Source of the DNA: Candidatus Zixiibacteriota bacterium
GTDB taxonomy: Bacteria > Zixibacteria > MSB-5A5 > GN15 > FEB-12
DNA length: 6,725 bases
Assembly: GCA_018816665.1 (NCBI GenBank)
Contig: JAHIVM010000553.1
Span: forward strand, 1 to 6,725
Direction of reading: 5' to 3'
Shown: one piece after another, positions 1 to 6,725 of the stretch
Position numbering within the stretch: the stretch's first letter is position 1
How the letters are laid out: each line of letters starts with the position of its first letter
The notes under the pieces: generated by a model
The model's input: the letters and a program-made list of their open reading frames with translations, nothing else
What the model was told of the DNA's origin: nothing
Database searches by the model: none
Made by a program: the position numbers and the translations under genes

Positions 1-796
1 GCGGAATCAACGCATATTCGGCGGCCTCCCGGTTCGGCAATTCTCCCTCGACTGCGTTGTCGGTCATCAGAATGGTCGCACCGTCCCGCGAGAGAATAGT
101 CTGACGGCTGTACGGCGTATCAAACACCGAGACCACGGCATACGGATCATACCGGATTTCCTCCAGACGTTGATCCAGGGTCGGTCCGACAAACACACTC
201 GCCATCCCCCCAATGATCAACAGCGAAACGGCGCCCAGGACGTACTCAGGGCGACGTCTTGCTCCGGCCAACACAACTGCAAACACAAGCGCCATCAGCA
301 ACAGGGTCATCCCCAGCGCCGACAGGTGTACTCCGACCAGCATTGACACCGCAGCCCCGCCAGCAAAAGCTCCCAGCCCCTCAAACAGGTAGGTTCGAAC
401 AATACCATCATTGTCCCCTCCGGAATCCCGCACGATCGCCGGGAACAGGGCGCCGGAAACAACGGCGAGGGGTGCCAGAAGTATCACAGTCGCCAGGGTG
501 CCTGTCGTGAAGGGGATTGCCTCGCCCGGGATATCAGTCAGCAGCAAAGAGCTCAGGCGCAGACCAACCAGTGACACCGGGAGGAATACGCCGCCGATCA
601 CAAACCAGGCAGCCGACCGCACCCGAATGCCTGACCTGCCGCCCAGCGCGGCTCCCACCGCCACCCACATGAGCCAGGCGAACAGGGCCACGCCGATGAA
701 CAACTGGTCGCCGTGCAGCACCGCTACCAGTTCGCGAAGTAACAGCACCTGGCCGCCGGTGGCGAATATCCCGAGAAGAACAGCCTTGCGATTCAT
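1..796 (-). CDS. Membrane-bound spermidine synthase-like protein (partial, C-terminus beyond window)
   Basis: An open frame of 265 codons runs from ATG at 796 off the left edge with no stop. About seven hydrophobic segments are visible (residues roughly 5-20, 32-52, 62-84, 97-122, 135-155, 158-178 and 185-205). After them comes a soluble part (about 216-265) that looks like the N-terminal beta domain of spermidine synthases: YDPYAVVSVFDTPYSRQTIL, then a short strand, MTDN, and the start of the region that usually reads 'E..YH..L'. The N-terminal GGQVLLLREL and the WLMW...GAALGGR segment fit fused transporter-like/spermidine synthase membrane proteins. The SAM/dcSAM-binding methyltransferase fold would lie beyond the edge, so the reaction cannot be judged. 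The ATG directly follows the radical SAM stop codon (TAA-ATG, no gap) and has only a weak GGA about nine bases upstream, so translation is probably coupled. The family is fairly sure; a polyamine-type product is inference. Confidence 0.8.
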   Translation of the reverse strand, partial: MNRKAVLLGIFATGGQVLLLRELVAVLHGDQLFIGVALFAWLMWVAVGAALGGRSGIRVRSAAWFVIGGVFLPVSLVGLRLSSLLLTDIPGEAIPFTTGTLATVILLAPLAVVSGALFPAIVRDSGGDNDGIVRTYLFEGLGAFAGGAAVSMLVGVHLSALGMTLLLMALVFAVVLAGARRRPEYVLGAVSLLIIGGMASVFVGPTLDQRLEEIRYDPYAVVSVFDTPYSRQTILSRDGATILMTDNAVEGELPNREAAEYALIP

Positions 797-1936
797 TTAG
801 AAAATTCCGGGAATAGTCCGTGAACAGCTGCGACACGCATTGCCGTCGATATTGATTCCCCGCACCCTGTATCCTTTACGTTCAATGACTACTTCCCCGC
901 ACCCGGGACAAAACGTCGACTCGGTCCGGTGTCCCGGCACATTTCCCACATACACATACTCGAGTCCCTCCGCCCGGCTGACGTCGTACGCCCGCTCCAG
1001 GGTAGCCAGTGGTGTGGCCGGCAGGTTTTTCAGCAGGTACTGCGGATGAAACTTCGAGAAGTGGACGGGCACATCTGTTCCCAGATTGGCCTTGATCCAG
1101 CGAGCCAGGTCGGTGAATTCTGCGTCCGAATCATTCAGCGTGGGAACCACCAGGTACACGAGTTCCAGCCACACTCCGGCGCGACGGATTTGTACCAGCC
1201 GATCAAGCACCGGCTGAAGCTTCGCGCCAACAACATCCCGATAGTACGCCTCTCGAATGCCCTTCAGGTCCACCTTGACGGCATCGAGATGCGGCAGGAG
1301 TTCGGCCAGCGGTTTGTCATCGATATATCCGCCGGTAATCATCACCGACTTGATACCGGCCTCGTGAGCCCGTTTGGCGGTATCGTACATATACTCGTAG
1401 AATATCACCGGTTCGGAATAGGTATAGGCGATATTAGGGACACTCCGGGTACGACAGATTTCAACCATGTCGTCAGGCGATAGATCGAAGTTCTTCGTCT
1501 GTTCTGGCCTGGACTGGGAGATATCCCAGTTCTGACAAAACTTACAGTTGCAGTTACACCCCGCCGTGGCTACCGACAGCGCCGTCGTACCCGGATGAAA
1601 ATGATACAACGGTTTTTTCTCGATAGGATCAATATTGAGAGCGCAGGCTTTGCCGTACACCAGCGTGTAATACGTACCGTCGCGGTTCTCCCGGGTGCCG
1701 CAGTAGCCCCGTTCCAGATCGGTCACCATGCAGTGACGCGGACAGATCTGGCATTCCACCCCGCCGCCGTCGAGCTTTTTGTAGTACCGAGCCTCCACCG
1801 AGGCCAGGTTTTCGGAATAGTCGAAGGCACAGGCGTTTTGCATTCCTCCCAGGAACTCCGGCAGCAATTCGGTTTGCGCTACGGCAGTCGCCACCGCACC
1901 GCAGCCTATGCACCGCATGAAGGTCCGTCGTTTCAT
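797..1936 (-). CDS. amrS: AmmeMemoRadiSam system radical SAM enzyme with Tat-type signal
   Basis: This 379-residue radical SAM enzyme is the third member of the AmmeMemoRadiSam trio; the family's reaction is not established as far as I know. Residues 1-37 look like a twin-arginine signal: MKRRTFMR, a hydrophobic stretch to about 20, and an ACA site at 35-37. Next is a cysteine module (C62, C65, C69, C79) followed by RENRDG and LVYGK, typical of the family. The radical SAM motif CX3CX2C is C127, C131, C134, with an extra C129 and then QNWDISQ. TYSEP (172-176), TGGYID (201-206) and KVDLKG (221-226) follow the barrel. The C-terminus is a zinc-ribbon-like pair, C343/C346 and C368/C371, ending TIPGIF, again family-typical. 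The start is supported by GGGAGG nine bases upstream. The DUF362 stop overlaps the start by one base (TGATG). The signal is the odd feature, because a radical SAM enzyme needs SAM and an electron donor wherever it works. Confidence 0.93.
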   Translation of the reverse strand: MKRRTFMRCIGCGAVATAVAQTELLPEFLGGMQNACAFDYSENLASVEARYYKKLDGGGVECQICPRHCMVTDLERGYCGTRENRDGTYYTLVYGKACALNIDPIEKKPLYHFHPGTTALSVATAGCNCNCKFCQNWDISQSRPEQTKNFDLSPDDMVEICRTRSVPNIAYTYSEPVIFYEYMYDTAKRAHEAGIKSVMITGGYIDDKPLAELLPHLDAVKVDLKGIREAYYRDVVGAKLQPVLDRLVQIRRAGVWLELVYLVVPTLNDSDAEFTDLARWIKANLGTDVPVHFSKFHPQYLLKNLPATPLATLERAYDVSRAEGLEYVYVGNVPGHRTESTFCPGCGEVVIERKGYRVRGINIDGNACRSCSRTIPGIF

Positions 1937-2856
1937 CAGAACAAACCTCCCGCGTGAGCCACACCACCTTCGCCCACAAGTAGCACTTTCGTGACTATCT
2001 CATCGGGGTCGGCTTTCCCGAGTCCCAGGTCTTCCGCCGCCTGCAGGTAGCGGACAGGCCGGCCTACCTCTTCCAGGGTGGGCAAACCGTTGTCGGCACG
2101 CAGCCGCTTGAGTATTCGCAGCGCTATCGCATCCGCAGCCACCGGATCATCCGAGAGAATCACCCCGCCGAAGTAGGCCATGTATTGTGCCACGTAGCCC
2201 GGGCCGCCGTTGTATTGGATGCGGACCGCATCGGTTATTGTCAACCTGTAGCGCGTTCTGATCGGCTCCAGCGCATTCACCTGGGCGCAAAACGGTGAGC
2301 AGTTGCCATCGTGATACTTATTGGGATTGTGAATCGCACCGTACATGTTTTTCATACCGCCGGACATGCCGGCCAGCGAGTGATCTTTCAGCACGGGCAG
2401 ATTGATATTGCCGTCGACCATATCGGTCAGAACCCGGCTGACCAGGGAGTTGACCTCCCCCGAGGAATGCAACTCCTGCCCGTAGCCGACTCCGTTGGCA
2501 TCGGTGCCGAGGCAGCGCAACCCGTTGGCTGAGGCATTGAGCGTGTAGCCGGCGGCGGCCAGTTCCCGTCCAGTTCGCTCCCACACGATGATGTCATTGG
2601 CATCGCGACCGTGATCAGTCAAATGTCGCACAAGCGCTTCAGCAAGGGCCACCGGGGTCGAATTGAACTTCTTAGCCAGGCAGTTAACCTTTATGCCAAC
2701 AGTCCCGGCCGGCAGAAACCTGTTCCAGGCCCGACCAATATCCTCACCACCCGCCAGGGCGAGAATACCCGCCTCGAGCAGTCGGTAGTAGACATCGACC
2801 GACAATCCGCGGTCGGGTTGCCTGCCATTGTGCTTGACCACAATAACCGTGCTCAT
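1936..2856 (-). CDS. DUF362 domain protein, first gene of the AmmeMemoRadiSam operon
   Basis: A 306-residue DUF362-family protein of unknown biochemical function. Family features are GTVGIKVNCL (51-60) with NSTP (65-68), IIVWER (89-94) and AAGY (101-104), NLPVLKDHSLAG (152-163), MKNMYGAIHNPNKYH (168-182), TITDAVRI (206-213), and DDPVAADAIA (236-245). The four cysteines (59, 115, 186, 190) do not form a ferredoxin motif, unlike some longer DUF362 proteins. No signal peptide is seen. The frame stays open up to an ATG at 3039, but that extension runs into the divergent gene and resembles no family N-terminus. MSTVIVVKHN at 2856 looks like a normal beginning; an ATG at 2871 would add five residues. 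Neither start has a Shine-Dalgarno sequence, and a candidate promoter places the transcript start at about 2856, so a leaderless message is possible. It overlaps the radical SAM gene by one base. Confidence 0.85.
   Translation of the reverse strand: MSTVIVVKHNGRQPDRGLSVDVYYRLLEAGILALAGGEDIGRAWNRFLPAGTVGIKVNCLAKKFNSTPVALAEALVRHLTDHGRDANDIIVWERTGRELAAAGYTLNASANGLRCLGTDANGVGYGQELHSSGEVNSLVSRVLTDMVDGNINLPVLKDHSLAGMSGGMKNMYGAIHNPNKYHDGNCSPFCAQVNALEPIRTRYRLTITDAVRIQYNGGPGYVAQYMAYFGGVILSDDPVAADAIALRILKRLRADNGLPTLEEVGRPVRYLQAAEDLGLGKADPDEIVTKVLLVGEGGVAHAGGLF
1946..1951 (-). promoter_or_regulatory. Ribosome binding site of the radical SAM gene
   Basis: GGGAGG on the minus strand lies nine bases before the ATG at 1936, inside the last codons of the DUF362 gene. 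It fixes the radical SAM start so that the twin-arginine leader is included in the protein. Confidence 0.75.
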
Positions 2857-2861
2857 ATTAT
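2834..2861 (+). promoter_or_regulatory. Candidate sigma70-type promoter for the MEMO-AMMECR1 gene
   Basis: TTGACC (2834-2839), a 16-base spacer and TATTAT (2856-2861) each match the consensus hexamers at five of six positions. The -10 lies in the only clearly AT-rich patch of the locus. Transcription would begin near 2868 and give a leader of about 95 bases. The -35 lies inside the first codons of the divergent DUF362 gene. This is based on sequence match only, in an organism whose promoter consensus is unknown. Confidence 0.45.
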
Positions 2862-2862
2862 T

Positions 2863-2892
2863 AGTATACATCAGGCAGGTTATCCGCATCAA
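2863..2892 (-). promoter_or_regulatory. Candidate sigma70-type promoter for the DUF362-radical SAM-membrane protein operon
   Basis: On the minus strand, TTGATG (2892-2887), an 18-base spacer and TATACT (2868-2863) resemble a sigma70 promoter, with four and five matches to consensus. The predicted transcript start falls at about 2856, on the DUF362 start codon itself. It overlaps the region transcribed from the plus-strand promoter, and the two -10 elements are one base apart, so the two polymerases could not bind at once. Confidence 0.4.
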
Positions 2893-2917
2893 CGCTTTTT
2901 GCCCCGGGATCTGCCAC

Positions 2918-2953
2918 CCGATGGACTGCCGGGAGGCGCAGTCCCGGCATCGG
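2918..2953 (+). promoter_or_regulatory. Leader with two mutually exclusive hairpins before the MEMO-AMMECR1 start
   Basis: Two perfect inverted repeats overlap. Hairpin A pairs GGACTGC (2923-2929) with GCAGTCC (2938-2944) around an 8-base loop. Hairpin B pairs TGCCGGGA (2927-2934) with TCCCGGCA (2942-2949) around a 7-base loop. B can extend across a 5-base bulge by pairing CCGA (2918-2921) with TCGG (2950-2953), which covers the first two bases of the Shine-Dalgarno sequence. A leaves that site free. They share bases 2927-2929 and 2942-2944, so only one can form. A double-stranded operator for a dimeric regulator is an alternative reading. Confidence 0.4.
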
Positions 2954-2959
2954 AGGTGA
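2952..2959 (+). promoter_or_regulatory. Strong ribosome binding site that sets a TTG start
   Basis: GGAGGTGA is a near-perfect Shine-Dalgarno sequence, with the GGAGG core six bases before TTG at 2963. Its final TGA (2957-2959) is an in-frame stop for the downstream gene, so the protein cannot begin earlier. The next alternative, GTG at 2978, is too far away. The TTG start keeps the whole signal peptide. Confidence 0.8.
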
Positions 2960-2962
2960 GAT

Positions 2963-4447
2963 TTGACTCGATTATGTGTGATCACGGTGACAGTGCTGCT
3001 GGTGTCCGTTTGTGCGACGACCGCCAACACCATCCGCAAAACGGCTGTAGCCGGGACGTTTTATCCTGCCGACAGTGCCGAACTGGCCGCGTTGGTGCAG
3101 TCTCACCTCAACGCGGTACCGTCTTCGCAGAGTATCGACGGTGAACTGATCGCTCTGATTGTCCCTCATGCCGGCCTGGTGTACTCGGGAGCGATCGCCG
3201 CTCACAGCTACCGGTGCCTGATCGGTACGGACGTCAACACGGTGATTCTGTGCGGTCCCTCACACCGCTACCGACTCGACGGCGCTTCCGTTCACGGCCC
3301 CGGGATAGCCTGGCAGACCCCGCTGGGGCAGGTCGTCTGCCGGAGCGACTTGTGCCAGGAACTGATGAGATCCGAACGTATCGGCGATATCCCGGCGGCC
3401 CATGCCCGGGAACACTGCCTGGAAGTGCAGCTCCCGTACCTGCAAACGGTTCTTGACGATTTCACCATCGTTCCGATTGTCCTGGGGAATCCATCGAAGG
3501 AAAACATCTCTACCCTGACCGACAACCTGAGTTTACTCGCAGACAGGCCAAACACGGTCATGATTGCCTCCACGGACTGGCAGCACTATCACTCGGCGAC
3601 CGAGGGCGGAAAGATGGATTCACTGGGCATGGCCTGCCTGCGGGATTTTGATCCGGAACGTTTGGAGAGGCTGCTGAATGAAGGTCGCGTTGAAATGTGT
3701 GGCGGGGGCGCCGCGATTGCGGTGCTGGCGGCGGCGCGAAAGCAGGGGGCCAATCGCGTCAAAATCCTGCGCTACGGCGACTCCGGCGACATCTCCGGCG
3801 ACAAGTCATCGGTCGTGGGATATGTCGCTGCGGCGGTATACCGTGCCGATGTTACCGAACCGCCAGGCCAAAGCACAGAGGACACGGTCATGTCCGAAAA
3901 AGACTACCTGTCAGCAAGCGATAAAGAGGCGCTGCTGGCGCTGGCCCGGAGTTCGCTAAAGACTTATTTCAAAACCGGTCGGCTGCCCGATCTGTCCGGG
4001 TATTCCGGCGTCCTGATCGATCCGGGTGCTGCTTTTGTCACTCTGGAGAAAGGCGGTAACCTGCGCGGCTGCATCGGCTATACGACAGCCGTGGCACCGC
4101 TGGTGCAAATTGTCGCGGAGTGTGCGATCAAGGCTGCCGTGCAGGATCCCCGATTCCCGCCGGTCGAAGCCGACGAACTGGACCATCTGCATATCGAGAT
4201 ATCAGTGCTGACACCGCTGGAAACAGTAACCTCCCTGGAGCAGATCACAGTGGGACGTGACGGCTTGATGATTTCGAGGGGATCGCGACGGGGGTTGCTG
4301 CTGCCGCAGGTTGCCACCGAGTACGGATGGGATCGCGAGGAATTCCTGCGCCATACCTGCCGCAAAGCCGGTTTGCCCGAAGACGCTTATCTGGATCCTG
4401 ATGTCACGATTCAGAGTTTTCGGGCCGTCGTGTTTGAAGAACACTGA
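2963..4447 (+). CDS. amrB: Exported MEMO-AMMECR1 fusion (AmmeMemoRadiSam proteins B and A)
   Basis: A 494-residue protein joining the B (MEMO) and A (AMMECR1) components of the AmmeMemoRadiSam system; the A part corresponds to amrA. Residues 1-21 form a Sec-like signal (TR, hydrophobic 4-16, cleavage probably after CATTA). The MEMO domain starts at once with RKTAVAGTFYPAD and runs to about 294. Its metal-site residues are present: H69 in PHAGLVYSG, H101 in GPSH, and C246 in MCGGGA, matching H49, H81 and C244 of human MEMO1. H147/H151, EVQLPYL, and D205/H208 in STDWQHYHS are also conserved. This fold resembles non-haem iron dioxygenases of the LigB type. A linker of about 18 residues leads to the AMMECR1 domain (about 311-494) with the hallmark LRGCIG at 367-372, then DPRFPPV and ISVL. 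Both domains look intact and full length. The gene diverges from DUF362 across 106 bases. The reaction is unknown; export is inferred from the leader. Confidence 0.92.
   Translation: MTRLCVITVTVLLVSVCATTANTIRKTAVAGTFYPADSAELAALVQSHLNAVPSSQSIDGELIALIVPHAGLVYSGAIAAHSYRCLIGTDVNTVILCGPSHRYRLDGASVHGPGIAWQTPLGQVVCRSDLCQELMRSERIGDIPAAHAREHCLEVQLPYLQTVLDDFTIVPIVLGNPSKENISTLTDNLSLLADRPNTVMIASTDWQHYHSATEGGKMDSLGMACLRDFDPERLERLLNEGRVEMCGGGAAIAVLAAARKQGANRVKILRYGDSGDISGDKSSVVGYVAAAVYRADVTEPPGQSTEDTVMSEKDYLSASDKEALLALARSSLKTYFKTGRLPDLSGYSGVLIDPGAAFVTLEKGGNLRGCIGYTTAVAPLVQIVAECAIKAAVQDPRFPPVEADELDHLHIEISVLTPLETVTSLEQITVGRDGLMISRGSRRGLLLPQVATEYGWDREEFLRHTCRKAGLPEDAYLDPDVTIQSFRAVVFEEH
3877..3892 (+). promoter_or_regulatory. 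Possible internal ribosome binding site and start for stand-alone AMMECR1
   Basis: AGAGGA (3877-3882) lies seven bases before an in-frame ATG (3890-3892) that encodes M310 of the fusion. The ATG sits exactly at the linker/domain boundary, and the resulting 185-residue protein (MSEKDYLSASDKEALLAL...) would resemble a normal free AMMECR1-family protein without a signal peptide. It may be a remnant of two once separate genes or an active second start. Confidence 0.4.
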
Positions 4448-4462
4448 GCAGCGATCGGACGT

Positions 4463-5170
<708 letters not shown>

Positions 5171-5196
5171 ATCAACGTCCTTTTCTTCATTGCCAC

Positions 5197-6725
5197 CTAC
5201 TCATAGCGCACGGACTGCGCGGGATCGGTCTGCGCCGCCTTAACTGCCTGATACCCGGCCGTGAGAACGGCCGCCAGAAGGCCGATGCCGCCGGCAACAA
5301 CAAACGGTTCGACTCCGATTCCCGTCCGGTAGGCAAAATTCTCCAGCCAGCTCCGCATGGCCAGCCAGGCCGCCGGAGCCGCCAGACACACGGCCAGGCC
5401 GACGAGCAGAATGAATTCCTTCGAAAGCAACAGCACAATACTGGCCTGCGATGCCCCCAGGACTTTGCGGATACCGACCTCTTTGGTTCGCTGCGCCGCC
5501 ATGTACGAGGCCAGGCCAAACAAACCCAGACAGGAGATAGCAATGGCAACTATAGTGAAGTAGAGGAAGATGGTTTCCATGCGCAGTTCCCGACGGTAGA
5601 GATTGTCGTACGCCTCGTCCAGGAAGTGGTACTCAAAGGGATACTCGGGGGCAACCGCCCGGCACTCAGCCTCCAGAGCCGCCAGGACACCGTCGATATC
5701 CCCGCCGGTCGTTCGCACTACCGCGTAACGATACAGACTTGGAATGATCAAAAACACGAGAGGCTGCAGCTCCCGGTGCATTGACTCATAGTTGTAATCG
5801 GCGAAAATCCCGATTATCTCCCTCTGTTCATCCATGCAGGTCACTTGCCTGCCGACGACAGATTGATCAGAAATCAGGCGAGCCGCCGTCTCATTCATCA
5901 TGATACAATCCAGCTCAGCCGTTCGCTCGCGCGAAAACTCGCGACCGTCGACCATGGTCAGGCCGAGAGTACGGACATAGTCGGGACTCACCCCGGTGAA
6001 GTTGAAACTCACCTGGTCACTGGAATCCTGACCCGGCCAGCTCATTGCGTTCCCCGAGAAACTCACCTGGTCGGTGGGCAAGGCAGACACCGCCCCCATC
6101 TCAACTATTCCCGGGTGCGCCAGCAGTTCCTCACGCACCGCATCGTATCGCTCCACCATGTCACCGCGCATCGGGAAGTAGAGCAGATTCTCCCGGTCGA
6201 ACCCGAGCTTTCTCTCCCGAATGAAGCTCAGCTGGCTCGACACGATCAGCGTACAAATCACCAGCAGGATTGAGAGGGTGAATTGAATCGCCACCAGGGT
6301 GCGACGGAACACGCCGCTGCGACCTCCCGCCTGGAACCTCCCTTTGAGCACCTTGACGGGCTGGAACGATGAGAGCACCAGCGACGGATACGCTCCGGCC
6401 AGCACTCCTGTAACCAGCGCGATCCCGATCAGGCCGGCCAACTGCAGAGGATCGCCGAACAGAGTCAGGGACATGCTCTTCCCGGCCAGTTCGTTGAAGG
6501 CCGGCAGAAACAGTTCCACCATGGCCAGTGCCAGCACCAGAGCCAGAAACGACATGAGCAGCGACTCGCCCATAAACTGCGCGACGAGGTTGCCCTTGAC
6601 AGCCCCGATTGACTTGCGGATTCCCACTTCCTTGGCTCGATTAGCCGCCCGCGCCGTCGTCAGATTCACGAAATTGATACAGGCGATGATCAGCACAAAG
6701 ACAGCGATTAAGGCAAAGATGTACA
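5197..6725 (-). CDS. FtsX/MacB-type ABC transporter permease (partial, N-terminus beyond window)
   Basis: The frame is open from the right edge to a TAG at 5197-5199, giving 508 residues of the C-terminal part. A GTG at 6696 lies inside a membrane helix (YIFALIAVFVLIIACINFVN) and is not a start. The piece contains the first FtsX domain (to about 125), a periplasmic MacB-PCD-like domain (about 165-375, with SPDYVRTLGL and DYNYESMHRELQPL) and a second FtsX domain (about 385-505). The duplication is visible in KEVGIRKSIGA (about 31-41) and KEVGIRKVLGA (about 414-424), each followed by membrane helices. Complete members of this duplicated class are about 800 residues, so roughly 300 N-terminal residues, including the first periplasmic domain, should lie outside. 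It probably forms the membrane part of an exporter or lipoprotein-handling machine with the downstream ATPase. The substrate is unknown. Confidence 0.92.
   Translation of the reverse strand, partial: YIFALIAVFVLIIACINFVNLTTARAANRAKEVGIRKSIGAVKGNLVAQFMGESLLMSFLALVLALAMVELFLPAFNELAGKSMSLTLFGDPLQLAGLIGIALVTGVLAGAYPSLVLSSFQPVKVLKGRFQAGGRSGVFRRTLVAIQFTLSILLVICTLIVSSQLSFIRERKLGFDRENLLYFPMRGDMVERYDAVREELLAHPGIVEMGAVSALPTDQVSFSGNAMSWPGQDSSDQVSFNFTGVSPDYVRTLGLTMVDGREFSRERTAELDCIMMNETAARLISDQSVVGRQVTCMDEQREIIGIFADYNYESMHRELQPLVFLIIPSLYRYAVVRTTGGDIDGVLAALEAECRAVAPEYPFEYHFLDEAYDNLYRRELRMETIFLYFTIVAIAISCLGLFGLASYMAAQRTKEVGIRKVLGASQASIVLLLSKEFILLVGLAVCLAAPAAWLAMRSWLENFAYRTGIGVEPFVVAGGIGLLAAVLTAGYQAVKAAQTDPAQSVRYE

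Noticed and set aside
411..836. Open frames on both strands over the left-edge membrane gene (411-800 plus, 534-836 minus)
   Set aside because: The true gene is the frame starting at 796, which encodes membrane helices and a synthase-like beta domain; the others give Arg/Pro/Ser-rich translations typical of shadows.
929..1483. Open frame of 184 codons on the plus strand opposite the radical SAM gene
   Set aside because: It is antisense to a gene with clear family motifs, has no convincing ribosome binding site, and its translation shows no recognisable domain.
2963..3025. Lipoprotein signal on the MEMO-AMMECR1 fusion because of C17
   Set aside because: The residue before the cysteine is Val (LVSVC), which does not fit the lipobox requirement for Gly, Ala or Ser there; a Sec signal cleaved at about residue 21 fits better.
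2857..3039. N-terminal extension of DUF362 to an ATG at 3039
   Set aside because: It would overlap the start of the divergent MEMO-AMMECR1 gene and its leader, shows no family similarity, and the domain starts naturally at 2856.
6670..6696. GTG at 6696 as the start of the permease
   Set aside because: The frame stays open to the edge and the upstream residues complete a typical membrane helix, so the gene continues beyond the window.

Overview
The window is a gene-dense stretch of bacterial chromosome, fairly GC-rich, in which almost every base is coding. No mobile element, CRISPR array, rRNA or tRNA was seen, and no gap between genes exceeds about 110 bases. The organism is probably a diderm: two proteins carry export signals and the permease is of the large duplicated FtsX/MacB kind common in Bacteroidota and other FCB-type lineages. 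A candidate phylum such as Zixibacteria would fit, but this is a low-confidence guess from gene content and style only.

The left two thirds (1-4447) is a complete AmmeMemoRadiSam locus built around one divergent control region (about 2834-2962). Leftward run three tightly coupled genes: a DUF362 protein (2856-1936), the AmmeMemoRadiSam radical SAM enzyme (1936-797) and a membrane protein related to spermidine synthases (796 to the left edge, cut off). Stop and start codons overlap by one base at the first junction and abut at the second, so this is a translationally coupled operon. Rightward runs one 494-residue gene (2963-4447) that fuses protein B (MEMO domain) to protein A (AMMECR1 domain). 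All three domains of the trio are therefore encoded by two divergent transcripts, with DUF362 and an aminopropyltransferase-like membrane protein as partners.

The unusual point is location. The radical SAM enzyme begins with a twin-arginine (Tat) signal ending in an AxA site, and the MEMO-AMMECR1 fusion begins with a Sec-type signal that ends just before the MEMO fold. If both work, this version of the system acts outside the cytoplasm. DUF362 has no signal. An internal ATG with its own ribosome binding site could also release a cytoplasmic stand-alone AMMECR1. The 5' leader of the fusion gene can form two mutually exclusive hairpins, one of which covers part of the Shine-Dalgarno sequence ahead of a TTG start.

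The right third (4463-6725) is a separate leftward operon: an FtsX/MacB-type ABC permease (cut off at the right edge) followed after 26 bases by its ATPase. It converges on the MEMO-AMMECR1 gene with only 15 bases between the two stop codons, and no clear terminator is visible there. Nothing in the sequence links this transporter functionally to the AmmeMemoRadiSam genes.
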